Notes: generated by a model not told the origin, from the sequence alone. A stretch of DNA of 64,000 nucleotides from AP-15 sp963703665 (GCA_963703665.1 CAVPFB010000010.1:124001-188000); one strand, 5' to 3'. Counted from the stretch's first letter, positions 28,054-37,344 are shown. Program-made: numbers and translations.

Positions 28054-29929
28054 ATGCGGTGCGTCACAGCAGCCATTGTTGTCGTCGCAAGCATCCTGAC
28101 GGCGGGCACGGCAGCGGCGCAGGATCGGGACCGGCAATCGGACCGGTGCGTGCTCTACGACGCGCACGGCAAGCTCCGGGCAGGGACCAGCCCGGACCTC
28201 GCCATCGGCGCGTGCACGGCGATCATCCAGTCCGGCCAGGAGACCACAAAGGGCCTCGCCGCCGCCTTCCTCAACCGCGGCAGGGCCTACGGCGGCAAGC
28301 ACGAGTACGACCGCGCCATCCAGGACCTCGACCAGGCGATCAGACTCGACCCGAATGACGCCGCGGCCTTCAGCAGCCGCGGCAATGCCTACAACCGCGA
28401 GCGCGAGTACGACCGCGCCATTCAGGACCTCGACCAGGCGATCAGGCTCGACCCGAATTACACCTTCGCCTTTATCAACCGCGGCAATGCCTACGCCGGC
28501 AAGCGCGACTACGATCGCGCCATCCAGGACTTCGACCAGGCGATCAGGCTCGACCCGAATAACGCCGCCGCCTTTCAGCAACCGGGGCCACGCTTACAAC
28601 GACGAGCACGAATACGACCGCGCTATCCAGGACTTCGACCAGGCGATCAGGCTCGACCCGAATAATGCCCCGGCGTTTAGCAGCCGCGGCAACGCCTACG
28701 CCGGCAAGCGCGACTACGATCGCGCCATCCAGGACTTCGGCCAGGCGATCAGGCTCGACCCGAACAACGCCGCCGCCCTCGGCAACCGCGGTATCGCCTA
28801 CGCTAGCAAGCGGGAGTACGACCGCGCCATCCAGGATTATGACCAGGTGATCAGGCTCGATCCGAACAACGCCGCCGCTTTCCTCGATCGCGGCAGGGCT
28901 CACGACGGCAAGGGCGAATATGACCGCGCCGTCCAGGACCTCGATCAGGCGATCAGGCTCGACCCGAACAACGCGGTCGCCTTTCTGTTCCGCGGCATGG
29001 CCTACGACGGTAAGCGCGAGTATGACCGTGGCATCCTGGACCTCAATCAAGCGATCCGACTCGAGTCGAATAACGCCTCCGCCTTTCTCATCCGCGGCAC
29101 TGCCTACAGCGAGAAGCACGAATACGACCGCGCCATCCAGGACTTCGACCAGGCAATCCGGCTCGACCCGAACAACGCCGCCGCCCTCAGCAGCCGCGGC
29201 ATCGCCTACGCTCGCAAGCGGGAGTTCGACCGCGCCATCCAGGATTTCGACCGAGCGATCAGGCTCGACCCGAGTAACGCGATCACCTTTACCAACCGCG
29301 GCACTACCTACAACAACAAACATGAGTACGACCGCGCCATCGAGGATTTTGACTTGGCGATCCGGCTCGACCCGAACAACGCCGCTGCGTTCACCAACCG
29401 CGGCGAAGCCTTCAACGGCAAAGGCGAGTACGATCGGGCGATCCAGGATTTCGACCAGGCGATCGGTATCAACCCGAACTACGCCCCCGCCTTCCACGAC
29501 CGCGGCGGCACCTACACGCGCAAGGGCGAGTACGACCGCGCCATCCAGGACTACGACCAGGCGATCAGGCTCGACCCGGATCTCGCGCTCGCCTTCTTGG
29601 ACCGCGGCAGCGTCTACCTCAAAAAGCGTGAGTATGACCGTGCCCTCCAGGATTACGACCAGGCAGTCAGGCTCAAGCCCGGCGACAGCGAAATGCTTGG
29701 CTATCGCGGTTTTGTCTATCTGATGCTCAAGAAGTTGGACTTGGCGTTTCCCGATTATGACGCAGCGGTGCGGGCCAATCCGAGGAATGCATTCGCGCTG
29801 TACGGCCGCGGCATGGCAAAGCAGTTGAAGGGCGACAAGGCGGGAGGCAACGCCGATATCGCCGCGGCGAAGCTGGTCAATCCCAACATCGCGAAGGATT
29901 TCGAGAACTACTACGGTGTGCATGCGTAA
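28054..29929 (+). CDS. Secreted TPR-repeat protein, about 16 units (one frameshift)
   Basis: The signal peptide MRCVTAAIVVVASILTAGTA is followed by a short Cys-containing region (SDRCVLYDAHG, IGACTAI) and then about 16 tandem 34-residue TPR units of the type RGxAYxxKxEYDRAIQDFDQAI. The first 12-14 are nearly identical, giving a 102-bp tandem DNA repeat; the last two diverge. Near 28580 an extra T in CTTTCAGC shifts the frame (AAAF to SNRGHAYND one frame over). Corrected length is about 624 residues. Such arrays form protein-binding superhelices, here probably periplasmic. The ATG follows GGAGG by six bases. Repeat number may differ between strains through recombination. Confidence 0.85.
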
Positions 29930-30000
29930 GCGTATTTTCCAGAAGACGGGGGTTATGCGTCTCTCAACACATGTCTACCAAATGCACCGGACTCAAGACA

Positions 30001-30040
30001 AGGCGATGCTCGATGTTGAGCGGCGGACGGTCGAGCGCTG
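30001..30040 (+). repeat. 40-bp direct repeat, right copy
   Basis: Starts AGGCGATGCTCGATGTTGAG; four differences from 27757-27796. Here the frame does not stop at the end of the repeat but continues as WTNRDWARFSKCFWQPCLL to TAG 30098. Confidence 0.6.
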
Positions 30041-30065
30041 GACTAACCGGGATTGGGCCCGTTTC

Positions 30066-30260
30066 TCAAAATGCTTTTGGCAGCCCTGCCTGCTTTAGAA
30101 TCGCGTTCGCAAGTAGTCGGTTATTGATGTTCGACGGCACAGTGAAGGTCCGGTTCGTGATTGGGCTGAACCAAATCTCATGACTGCCTTTCCCTTGGCG
30201 TTCGAACCGGCAGCCCGCCTCGCGCAATAGAGCCGCAAGGCTGCGGTAAAGGCTCGTCAT
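30066..30260 (-). CDS. hicA: HicA-family toxin
   Basis: A 64-residue mRNA interferase of the HicA type (double-stranded RNA-binding fold). It reads SLYRSLAALLREAGCRFERQ, then GKGSHEIWFSP, where the His is the catalytic residue, then FTVPSNINNRLLANAILKQAGL. Length is typical. The ATG begins immediately after the TGA of the antitoxin gene, showing translational coupling. HicA cleaves mRNA when not bound by HicB. Confidence 0.88.
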   Translation of the reverse strand: MTSLYRSLAALLREAGCRFERQGKGSHEIWFSPITNRTFTVPSNINNRLLANAILKQAGLPKAF

Positions 30261-30501
30261 TCAGGCGGCGAGACTTGCCCTACCGTGCCGCTCCGCCGTT
30301 ACCGTAATGTCCACGGATTGACCGGGCGATTTGATCCCGTTGGCCCAGAGCAGATCGGGAGCAAGGCCGAGAATGGTTTCGACGAGTTCGTCGAAGCTTG
30401 CAGCCTGGCAGCAAAGGCCGGGGATATCTTCTCCGTCCGTCCACCAGCTCTTCGAGTTCCTCGTCCCAGTGCGCGCGCACCGTGTAGGCGATATTCGACA
30501 T
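30261..30501 (-). CDS. hicB: HicB-like (DUF1902) antitoxin, one frameshift
   Basis: The antitoxin precedes hicA. From ATG 30499-30501 it reads MSNIAYTVRAHWDEELEE, then one frame over WWTDGEDIPGLCCQAASFDEL and ETILGLAPDLLWANGI, ending at TGA 30261-30263. The pattern VRAxWDEE...DGEDIPGL...SFDELVE is the partial RNase-H-fold domain of HicB/DUF1902. One extra base near 30434 (GAAGAGCTGGTGG) explains the break. If the break is real, the toxin would lack its partner, so a sequence error or an inactive toxin is more likely. Confidence 0.78.
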
Positions 30502-30626
30502 CCTATAACTCCGTCAGGCATACCCGGCTTACGTGCGATGAAGCCATCGGTGAAATTCCAATCCCATCTAGGAGCACGACGTGGCGATCGCACCGGGCGG
30601 CACGACTTCAGCAGGGGATGTCGTCC

Positions 30627-31472
30627 TCAATGCGACATCAGCACCGGGATGGTCATGCTGGCGAGGATCGAGCGGGTGGCGCCGCCGAGCAGCAATTCGC
30701 GGGCGCGCGAATGGCCGTAGGCGCCCATCACCAACAGATCGGCACCGAGATCGGCGGCGCGCGACAGGATCAGCTCGCCGATCGGGACCCCGGCCGATTG
30801 GGTACGCTCGATCTGGGCCTTGACCTCGTGCCGCGCCAGGTGCAGCGCGATATCGGCGCCCGGCACCTCGCCGTGTCCGTCCGGCCCCGGCTGGGCGTCG
30901 ACGACCAGCACGCCGACGCTGTCGGCGCCGGTCAGCAGCGGCATCGCGTCGGCGACGGCGCGGGCCGCCTCGCGCCCCGCATTCCAGGCGATCATCACCC
31001 GCCGCCCGACCGCCTCGAACTGGCCGGCATAAGGCACCACCAGGATCGGCCGGCCGGTGGCGAGCGTCACCCGCTCCGGGCTCGGGCGAAACATCGCCAT
31101 CGCTTCATTGTCGGGATCGCGCTGGCCGAGGATCGCGAGATCGGCGTAACGCGCATGCACCGCCGGGTCTGCTTCCCGGCCCTCGGGCACCGCGCGCCAC
31201 TCGCTCGACAGCCCGCGCAGCCGGGTCGCGTTCTCGAAAGCCTGGCGCGTCTGCTCGGCCTGTTCCAGCGCCCGCTCCCGCCATTCATGGTAGACCGGTT
31301 CGATGATCGCGAGGTCCGGATAGGCGGCGTGCCGCGGCAGTTCCGGGCTTGGGATCGGATAGAGCCCGGCCAGATGCGCGGAAAACCGCTCGGCCAGTGC
31401 GGCGCCGAGAGCCACGCGTCCCAGGGCATCCGCGGCCGGGTCGAGCACCACCAGCAGATCTTTCCAGCTCAT
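30627..31472 (-). CDS. Universal stress protein, tandem UspA type
   Basis: About 281 residues with two UspA-like halves. The first begins MSWKDLLVVLDPAADALG; the second, from about residue 150, begins RRVMIAWNAGREAARAVADAM and ends with the nucleotide-binding pattern LVMGAYGHSRARELLLGGATRSIL (G-x2-G-x9-G-S/T). The C-terminal half therefore likely binds ATP; the N-terminal half lacks the full pattern. The start at 31470-31472 is preferred to 31493 because it gives the usual N-terminus. Function is in stress survival in general. Confidence 0.9.
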   Translation of the reverse strand: MSWKDLLVVLDPAADALGRVALGAALAERFSAHLAGLYPIPSPELPRHAAYPDLAIIEPVYHEWRERALEQAEQTRQAFENATRLRGLSSEWRAVPEGREADPAVHARYADLAILGQRDPDNEAMAMFRPSPERVTLATGRPILVVPYAGQFEAVGRRVMIAWNAGREAARAVADAMPLLTGADSVGVLVVDAQPGPDGHGEVPGADIALHLARHEVKAQIERTQSAGVPIGELILSRAADLGADLLVMGAYGHSRARELLLGGATRSILASMTIPVLMSH

Positions 31473-31639
31473 CGACTGAACTCCTCGCAGCACCCGGCGC
31501 CGGATTGCCGGAGCAACCTAGCCGGCGACCGATCTCCGACGCAACGCATCGCCTGCGCAAGGTATCATCGGCGGCGCGGCTTGCCTCGGGGCCTGGGATG
31601 AGCGAATAGAGGGCACCAAGCTGATCAGGGGTTCGCCCG

Positions 31640-32014
31640 ATGCGTGCGTTCGCTTCCGCCTGCCTCGTCTCCGCCCTTTCGCTCGCCGCGCTGGGCGGCT
31701 GCATCGACAACGATCGGGTGCGGGTGCAGAGCCTTTCGGTCGGACCGAACCGCACCTTCACCTACAGCGCCCGCACCAATACGGTGATGACCGAGAACGA
31801 CGACGGCGCCGCCGAGCAGATCCGCCGCGACTGGCTGGCCCAGGCCCTCGAGGTGGAGGGCATGTGCAACGGCGGTTATGTCGTCTATCGGCGCCGCCTG
31901 CAGATCCCGCCACAGAGCGTCGCTTTGGCCGCCCCGCCCGGCCCGCTAAACCCCGGCGGCACCACCTATTTCGGCAATGGCGGCGATGTCGTCTACACCG
32001 GAAGCTGCCTCTAG
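31640..32014 (+). CDS. Small predicted lipoprotein
   Basis: A 124-residue protein. The leader MRAFASACLVSALSLAALGGC ends in a good lipobox (LAALGGC). The mature part is hydrophilic and carries two Cys (EGMCNGGYVVYRR and the C-terminal TGSCL), which might pair. No family is recognised. It stands alone between the divergent/convergent stress and cupin genes. Confidence 0.65.
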   Translation: MRAFASACLVSALSLAALGGCIDNDRVRVQSLSVGPNRTFTYSARTNTVMTENDDGAAEQIRRDWLAQALEVEGMCNGGYVVYRRRLQIPPQSVALAAPPGPLNPGGTTYFGNGGDVVYTGSCL

Positions 32015-32057
32015 CCGCCGCTGCCGGCTGGCCGTCGGCGTTGCCGATCCGTCAGCT

Positions 32058-32588
32058 TCAAGGGCCGGCGCGCCAGCGCTCGATCAGCGGCCCCGCTTTG
32101 CCGCAGACCGGGTCGGCGGCGGGCAGCGGCACCGCGGCGATGTTGGCGAGCGCCCGCTCGCGCTCGCGTGTGCCGGGGGTGCGCATGTCAGGCCCGCGGC
32201 CGCCTGGATAAGCGCCGACGACGAGGAAGTCGGGGCTCGCCGCCTCGCTCTTGTGGGCGACCCCGGCCGGGATCACGACCGCATCGCCGGCATGAAGCTC
32301 GACGACCTCGCCGGCCTCGCCGCCGAGCCGGACCCGCGCCGAGCCGGCGACGATGCCGAGCGCCTCGTGCGCGGTGCTGTGATAGTGATGATGGGCATAG
32401 ATGCCGGCGCGCCATCCCCCGCTCCACCCGTTGGCCGCGAACCGCGCCTCGCAGGCGGCGGCGGCATCGGGGCCGGTGTCGAGAGCGCCGCGGTAGACGA
32501 CGAGCGGCAGGCGCGAGTTGTTGGGCACGCGGCCGTCATCGGCGAACCGGTGCTCTTCGATCGTCGGAGCGTCCGCTCTTGCGACCAT
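32058..32588 (-). CDS. Cupin-domain protein (YjlB-like)
   Basis: A 176-residue single-domain cupin. The two metal-binding motifs are seen as YAHHHYHSTAHEALGIVAG (His residues plus Glu) and HAGDAVVIPAGVAHKSEA. The ATG at 32586-32588 follows AAAGGAGC. The C-terminal tail LPAADPVCGKAGPLIERWR matches the YjlB-like group of unknown activity. Probably a cytoplasmic metal-binding enzyme or sugar-binding protein. Confidence 0.87.
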   Translation of the reverse strand: MVARADAPTIEEHRFADDGRVPNNSRLPLVVYRGALDTGPDAAAACEARFAANGWSGGWRAGIYAHHHYHSTAHEALGIVAGSARVRLGGEAGEVVELHAGDAVVIPAGVAHKSEAASPDFLVVGAYPGGRGPDMRTPGTRERERALANIAAVPLPAADPVCGKAGPLIERWRAGP

Positions 32589-32895
32589 TGGCTGCTCCTT
32601 TCGCATCAGACCGGCGGCAGGCTACGCCGCGTTCGTGACCGGGCCAAGTGAAAACCGCGGTGGGCGTCGCATGCCACCCGAGGCTTCCAAATCGCGGCAG
32701 AGGCGAACTCCTGCGCGGAAGCAAGCCGATGCCGAGTTGATGGTTTGACCGAGATGTTCGCGATTTATTAACGACGATCGCTCGGCATCTGCTCTTGCCA
32801 CGATCCGGGGCGTCGGCTATCGGTAGAGTTGCCGCAAATCGCCGGGCGCGATCGTGCGAGCGAAACGACCGGCTACATTTTAGGCGCGGCCCAGC

Positions 32896-34158
32896 ATGGA
32901 GTACCCGGTCAGGACCGTTTGCGTCGTCGGCTTGGGCTATATCGGCTTGCCGACCGCGGCAACCCTCGCCAGCCGCGGCGTCGAGGTGATCGGTGTCGAC
33001 GTGAACCCGCGCGTCGTCAACGCCGTCAATGCCGGGCAGCCTTATTTCCCCGAGCCCGACCTCGACATGCTGTTGCGCGCCGCCACCACCTTGGGCAAGC
33101 TGCGCGCCACCGCCCGGCCCGAACCGGCCGATGCGTTCATAATCGCGGTGCCGACGCCGTTCAACGACGACCGCTCGCCGAACCTCTGCTATGTCGACGC
33201 GGCGGCGGATGCGATCGCCCCGGTGCTCGCATCGGGCAATGTCGTGATCCTGGAATCGACCTCGCCGGTCGGCACCACCGCGCGGCTGGCCGAGCGGCTC
33301 GCCCGGCTGCGCCCCGACCTGCGCTTTCCGCCGGAACGCCACGCCGAGCCGCTCGACGTTCATGTCGCGCATTGCCCGGAACGGGTGCTGCCCGGGCATA
33401 TGGTGCGCGAGCTGATCGAGAACGATCGCATCATCGGCGGCATGACCGAAGCCTGCGCCGTGCACGCCGAGGCGGTGTACCGGGTGTTTCTTCGCGGAAC
33501 GCCGTTCCGCACCGACGCGCCGACGGCCGAATTGGTCAAGCTGGTCGAGAACGCCTACCGCGACGTCAACATCGCGTTCGCCAACGAATTGTCGCTGGTC
33601 TGCGACCAGCTCGGGCTCAATGTGTGGCAGGTGATCGAGCTGGCCAACCGCCACCCGCGGGTCGCGATCCTGCAGCCGGGGGCGGGCGTCGGCGGCCACT
33701 GCATCGCGGTCGATCCGTGGTTCATCGTCTCCTCGGCGCCCGAGCAGACGCGGCTGATCCGCACCGCGCGCGAGGTCAACGACGCCAAGCCCGGGTTTGT
33801 CGCGGCGCAGATCCGCGAACGGGCCGAGCGGTTCAAGCGGCCGATCGTGGCCTGCCTGGGGCTCAGCTACAAGCCCGATGTCGACGATCTGCGCGAGAGC
33901 CCGGCGGTCGCGATCGTGGCCGAGCTGGCGCGCGGCGGGCAGGAACGCATCGTCGTCGCCGAGCCCAATCTGCGCACCCTGCCGCCCGAGCTGGCGGAAT
34001 TGCCGAATATAGAACTCTGCGACACGCTCGAGGCGGTGCGCCGGGCCGACATCGTCGCGGTGCTGGTCGCCCATTCGCCGTTCCGCAAGATCCCGCGCGA
34101 GGAATTGCTGCGCCGCGTCGTCATCGATGTGACCGGGCTGACCCACGGGTCGGCCTGA
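32896..34158 (+). CDS. wecC: UDP-N-acetyl-D-mannosamine dehydrogenase
   Basis: Oxidises UDP-ManNAc to UDP-ManNAcA in two NAD-dependent steps, for surface polysaccharide. 420 residues. The Rossmann loop VVGLGYIGLPTAATLA is at residues 9-24; TSPVGTT and the substrate segment ELVKLVENAYRDVNIAFANEL follow. The catalytic Cys is in GAGVGGHCIAVDPWF. The C-terminal domain holds GLSYKPDVDDLRESPA. It is followed by wecB, which makes its substrate, after 38 bases. Confidence 0.94.
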   Translation: MEYPVRTVCVVGLGYIGLPTAATLASRGVEVIGVDVNPRVVNAVNAGQPYFPEPDLDMLLRAATTLGKLRATARPEPADAFIIAVPTPFNDDRSPNLCYVDAAADAIAPVLASGNVVILESTSPVGTTARLAERLARLRPDLRFPPERHAEPLDVHVAHCPERVLPGHMVRELIENDRIIGGMTEACAVHAEAVYRVFLRGTPFRTDAPTAELVKLVENAYRDVNIAFANELSLVCDQLGLNVWQVIELANRHPRVAILQPGAGVGGHCIAVDPWFIVSSAPEQTRLIRTAREVNDAKPGFVAAQIRERAERFKRPIVACLGLSYKPDVDDLRESPAVAIVAELARGGQERIVVAEPNLRTLPPELAELPNIELCDTLEAVRRADIVAVLVAHSPFRKIPREELLRRVVIDVTGLTHGSA

Positions 34159-34196
34159 CCGATGAACCTGGCTCCCATCTTGCAGTGGGCTGAGCC

Positions 34197-35483
34197 ATGA
34201 ATCGGGACGAGCGGCCGATGCGCGTCCTGTTCGTCTTCGGCACCCGCCCCGAGGCGATCAAGCTCGCGCCGGTGATCCGCGAATTGTCAGCATCGCCAGA
34301 GTTCGAGTGCAGGATCTGCGTCACCGGACAGCATCGCGAGATCCTCGGCCAGTTTCTCGAACTGTTCGAGCTGCGGCCGGATTGGAACCTCGACGTCATG
34401 CGCCCCGATCAGGACCTCGCTTATCTGACCGGCGCGGTGCTCTGCGAGGTCGGCACGGTGCTCGATCGCTGGCGCCCCGACCGGGTCATCGTCCAGGGCG
34501 ACACGACATCGACCTTTGCCGGTGCGCTCGCCGCCTTTTACCACCGGATCCCGGTGGCGCATGTCGAGGCCGGGCTGCGCACCGGCGACCTCGCTGCGCC
34601 GTGGCCGGAGGAGGCGAACCGTCTGCTGGTCGCCCGCATCGCCGATCTGCACTTTGCCCCGACGCCGCGGGCACGCGACAATCTCGTGCGCGAGGGGGTG
34701 GCGGCAGAGCGCATCGTGGTCACCGGCAACACCGGGATCGACGCGTTGCTGTGGGTTGCTGATCGGCTCGATCACGACGCGCCGTTGCGCGCGCGGGCCG
34801 AGGCGGTGCTGGGCGGGCAATTTGCCGAGAGCCTCGGCGACCGGCGGCTGATCCTGATGACCGGGCATCGCCGCGAGAGCTTTGACGGCGGGCTGCAGCG
34901 AATCGCGGGCGCGATGGCCCAGATCGCCGAGCGGCCCGACGTCACCATCGTCTTTCCGATGCATCCCAACCCGAACGTGCGCAGCGCAATCGACAGCCTG
35001 CGCCGGCACGAGAACATCCTGCTGGTCGAGCCGGTCGATTATCCCGAGCTGATCTATCTGCTGAAGCGCTGCCATTTCGTCGTCACCGATTCGGGCGGGA
35101 TTCAGGAAGAGGCGCCTTCCTTCGGCAAGCCGGTGCTGGTGACCCGGGCGGCGACCGAGCGGCCGGAAGCCATGGAGCAGGGGCTGGCCAGGCTGGTCGG
35201 CACCGACGAGCAGCTGCTGCTCGAAGCGATGCGCGCGCTGCTCGACGACCCGGAAGCCTATCGGCGCATGAGCCGGGTCGCCAATCCCTATGGCGACGGC
35301 CGGGCGAGCCGCCGCATCGCCGTCCGGCTTTGCCGGGGGTCGAGCGCGGCTGGCGCGCCGGATCCCGGCTGGAGCCCGCGGCACGCCGGGCCGCCGCCCC
35401 AGGCCGAGGCGCCCAATGCCGAGACGCCCAATGCCGAGGAGCCGTTGGCCGAGGCGCGGCCGGCCGAGACGCCGCGGGGCTGA
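34197..35483 (+). CDS. wecB: UDP-N-acetylglucosamine 2-epimerase (non-hydrolysing)
   Basis: Converts UDP-GlcNAc to UDP-ManNAc. The canonical N-terminus MRVLFVFGTRPEAIKLAPVI begins at an internal ATG (34218); the ATG at 34197 adds seven residues. Conserved blocks include VTGQHREILGQFLELF, QGDTTSTFAGALAAFY, VEAGLRTGDLAAPWPEEANR, TGHRRESFDGG and VTDSGGIQEEAPSFGKPVLV. After the normal end (YGDGRASRRIAV) the frame continues for about 50 residues with an Ala/Pro/Glu-rich repeat (EAPNAETPNAEEP), an unusual tail that may reflect a lost stop or an added linker. Works with wecC. Confidence 0.93.
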   Translation: MNRDERPMRVLFVFGTRPEAIKLAPVIRELSASPEFECRICVTGQHREILGQFLELFELRPDWNLDVMRPDQDLAYLTGAVLCEVGTVLDRWRPDRVIVQGDTTSTFAGALAAFYHRIPVAHVEAGLRTGDLAAPWPEEANRLLVARIADLHFAPTPRARDNLVREGVAAERIVVTGNTGIDALLWVADRLDHDAPLRARAEAVLGGQFAESLGDRRLILMTGHRRESFDGGLQRIAGAMAQIAERPDVTIVFPMHPNPNVRSAIDSLRRHENILLVEPVDYPELIYLLKRCHFVVTDSGGIQEEAPSFGKPVLVTRAATERPEAMEQGLARLVGTDEQLLLEAMRALLDDPEAYRRMSRVANPYGDGRASRRIAVRLCRGSSAAGAPDPGWSPRHAGPPPQAEAPNAETPNAEEPLAEARPAETPRG

Positions 35484-35499
35484 GCGCCCACGGCGATCG

Positions 35500-35688
35500 T
35501 CATTTCGGCAGCAGCGAGGCGACAGCCGCCCAGATCACCGCCCAGGTTGCGAGCGACAACAAAGTCACCGCGATCAGCGAGGCGAGCGGGCTCAACCGCC
35601 GGACCGTTTCCGGGTGCGAGCTTGCGGCCGAAAGCGGCGCGACCTCGGCGGCCCCGGCAGCGTGGTCGAAAGCGGAGTTGCTGCGCAA
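35500..35688 (-). CDS. Small single-span membrane protein
   Basis: A 62-residue candidate from a TTG at 35686-35688 preceded by GGGAGGAG. The first 35 residues are soluble; the rest is one hydrophobic helix (LIAVTLLSLATWAVIWAAV) ending SLLPK. The frame stays open upstream to 35946 but that part looks non-coding. It converges with wecB. The layout resembles the small gene at 35945-36109. Function unknown. Confidence 0.4.
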   Translation of the reverse strand: MRSNSAFDHAAGAAEVAPLSAASSHPETVRRLSPLASLIAVTLLSLATWAVIWAAVASLLPK

Positions 35689-35944
35689 CGGCTCCTCCCG
35701 GAGTATCGACGCATGGATGATACGGCGGGTACTGTCACCAGTCAGTCCGTCCCGCGTCAAAAGCCCGTCTAATCCGATGCTTCCGGCAGAAATCCCGGGC
35801 CGCGGCGGCCGGTCTCGATCCGGCCGGGCTCTCGCAGACATCAAGCAAAACTTGGACAAATGCGGAACGATAGCAGTTGCCTCCCGGCTACGCACGCCGT
35901 AAATGATGGCCAGTGTTTGGACTGACTGGGCGAGTCGAGAAGTC

Positions 35945-36109
35945 ATGTCGCAAATCTATATTGCGGACATTAGCGAAATCGCGGAGCAGAACCGGAAAGC
36001 GCCGGACGATCAGCTGTCGCAGCGCGTGGCCATCCTCGCCATCGCCGCGCTGTCGCTGCTGTTCTGGACGCCGATCCTGCTGCCGTTCGCCGCGCTGTTG
36101 CACCGTTGA
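35945..36109 (+). CDS. Small single-span membrane protein
   Basis: A 54-residue candidate reading MSQIYIADISEIAEQNRKAP, then one membrane helix (VAILAIAALSLLFWTPILLP) and a short tail. The ATG at 35945 was chosen because the upstream ATG at 35903 adds residues that do not fit. No family recognised. The first half is charged and would face the cytoplasm. Confidence 0.45.
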   Translation: MSQIYIADISEIAEQNRKAPDDQLSQRVAILAIAALSLLFWTPILLPFAALLHR

Positions 36110-36226
36110 GGCAGATCGCGGTGACGCCGGACGGGGCGATCGCGGGACGGGATGGCGCAGATCGGAGGCGAGGCGGGCCGGAAACGGCGTGCATCGAGCC
36201 GATGTGTATCGCTTACCTCTGCCGGG

Positions 36227-36847
36227 TCAATCCGCCGATAGGCGGAAGCCCCAGGCACGGATCTGAGCTACGCCGGCCTGGTAGCCCTTCGCCGTCAGGC
36301 TGAAGCTGAATTCCGAGTTCGCGGTGAAGACGTCGACGAGGATCAGCGAGCCGATTTCGAGCTGCTTGACGATCGCCGGCGCCTGGGACGCCGGAAAGAT
36401 GCAATATCGCGTCTGTCGGCATTCGATCGGCTGATTTTTGTCGATGCGGAGCACCGCCCTGACCGGAAACGGCTGGCCGACGATGCCGACATTGCCGGTC
36501 TGCAGCATGACCACGAGAGCGAACGAGCCCTTGCCCCGGTTCCCGGTCTGCCAGAACGGCACGGTGATCGAGCAGTCGGCGATACGGCCGGGGCTACCGT
36601 TACATTCGGTGATCCATTCGTCAGCGCGGGATTTCAGCACCCCCGCCGCCCTTGCCGCCGAACCCGGCTGCGCGCCGAGCACGATGGCGAGCATCGCCGC
36701 CGTCCGGCACAGTAGTCGGCAGGCCACGCGCGGCCCACCGTCGGTCGCAGGCGCGATCCGACGCCGCCAAGCTCCCCCGGCCCTCTCGACAGTCAGGATC
36801 GCCCCGGTCACCCTCGTCATGCCAGACAGCATCATGCCCGACAGCAT
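36227..36847 (-). CDS. Invasion-associated locus B (IalB) family protein
   Basis: A secreted protein of about 165-206 residues depending on start. A signal-like segment (LCRTAAMLAIVLGAQPGSAARA) precedes the mature domain. The body reads WITECNGSPGRIADCSITV, VVMLQTGNVGIVGQPFPVRAVL, QTRYCIFPASQAPAIVKQLEIG and SFSLTAKGYQAGVAQIRAWGF, with cysteines in places typical of IalB/Omp-associated proteins. The outer start at 36847 gives an odd N-terminus; a GTG near 36727 or a later ATG is more natural. In Bartonella IalB aids red-cell invasion; in free-living relatives the role is unknown. Confidence 0.78.
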   Translation of the reverse strand: MLSGMMLSGMTRVTGAILTVERAGGAWRRRIAPATDGGPRVACRLLCRTAAMLAIVLGAQPGSAARAAGVLKSRADEWITECNGSPGRIADCSITVPFWQTGNRGKGSFALVVMLQTGNVGIVGQPFPVRAVLRIDKNQPIECRQTRYCIFPASQAPAIVKQLEIGSLILVDVFTANSEFSFSLTAKGYQAGVAQIRAWGFRLSAD

Positions 36848-37344
36848 CGCGAGCGTCGCGATCCTGTCGCACTGGCCGTGCGGGTCAAGGGCGACGGCAC
36901 GGGCGTGACGAAGCGCCGCTCGCGCAACGAGGATTCGACAGCGGCGACCCGAGCGATCGGGCGGAGCCCGCCCTGCTCGGCCGCCAGCGCCGCCGGCCGA
37001 TCAGGACTTCACCGGCGGGGTTAACCTTTTCTTACAGTCATCGCGGAGTTTCTGGGTATTTCTGGCATTAACCTTGATTTTGCTTCCCTCCGCCGCGAAA
37101 CGGCGCTAAGTGTGTTGTTGTCGGGCAAGAGGTACTCGATGGCCGGGGCTGGCTTTGTCGGCGTCGGACCTTTTCGAGGTGGGGCTGCCACTCCCGCGGA
37201 ACCTTTGGGGTTGACTGGCGTTGCTGGCGTCACGCCGGTATCGGCCGCTGCGGAAGCAAATTTGAACAAACCGGCCGGTCCATCGTCGACAAGCGTGGTG
37301 CGTGCCGCTGAGCGACAACTGCCGCAACTGATCATGGGTCTCGA
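36848..37344. other. Intergenic region, no firm gene
   Basis: About 500 bases upstream of the epimerase. It has AT-rich patches (TTAACCTTTTCTTACAGTCA and CATTAACCTTGATTTTGC) suited to promoters. A plus-strand open frame 37139-37363 (MAGAGFVGVGPFRGGAATPA) overlaps the epimerase start in another frame and lacks a ribosome site or family match. Confidence 0.35.

Noticed and set aside
28260..29900. Regular repeats suggestive of a CRISPR array
   Set aside because: The period is 102 bp, the units are coding and near-identical throughout, with no unique spacers; this is a TPR array.
28544..29923. 459-residue open frame on the minus strand across the TPR gene
   Set aside because: It is the antisense shadow of the TPR repeats; its apparent repeats mirror the 102-bp units and it has no independent start signal or family pattern.
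37058..37085. TGGCATTAACC...TTGC as a sigma-54 promoter before the epimerase
   Set aside because: The GG to GC distance is far too long for a -24/-12 promoter.
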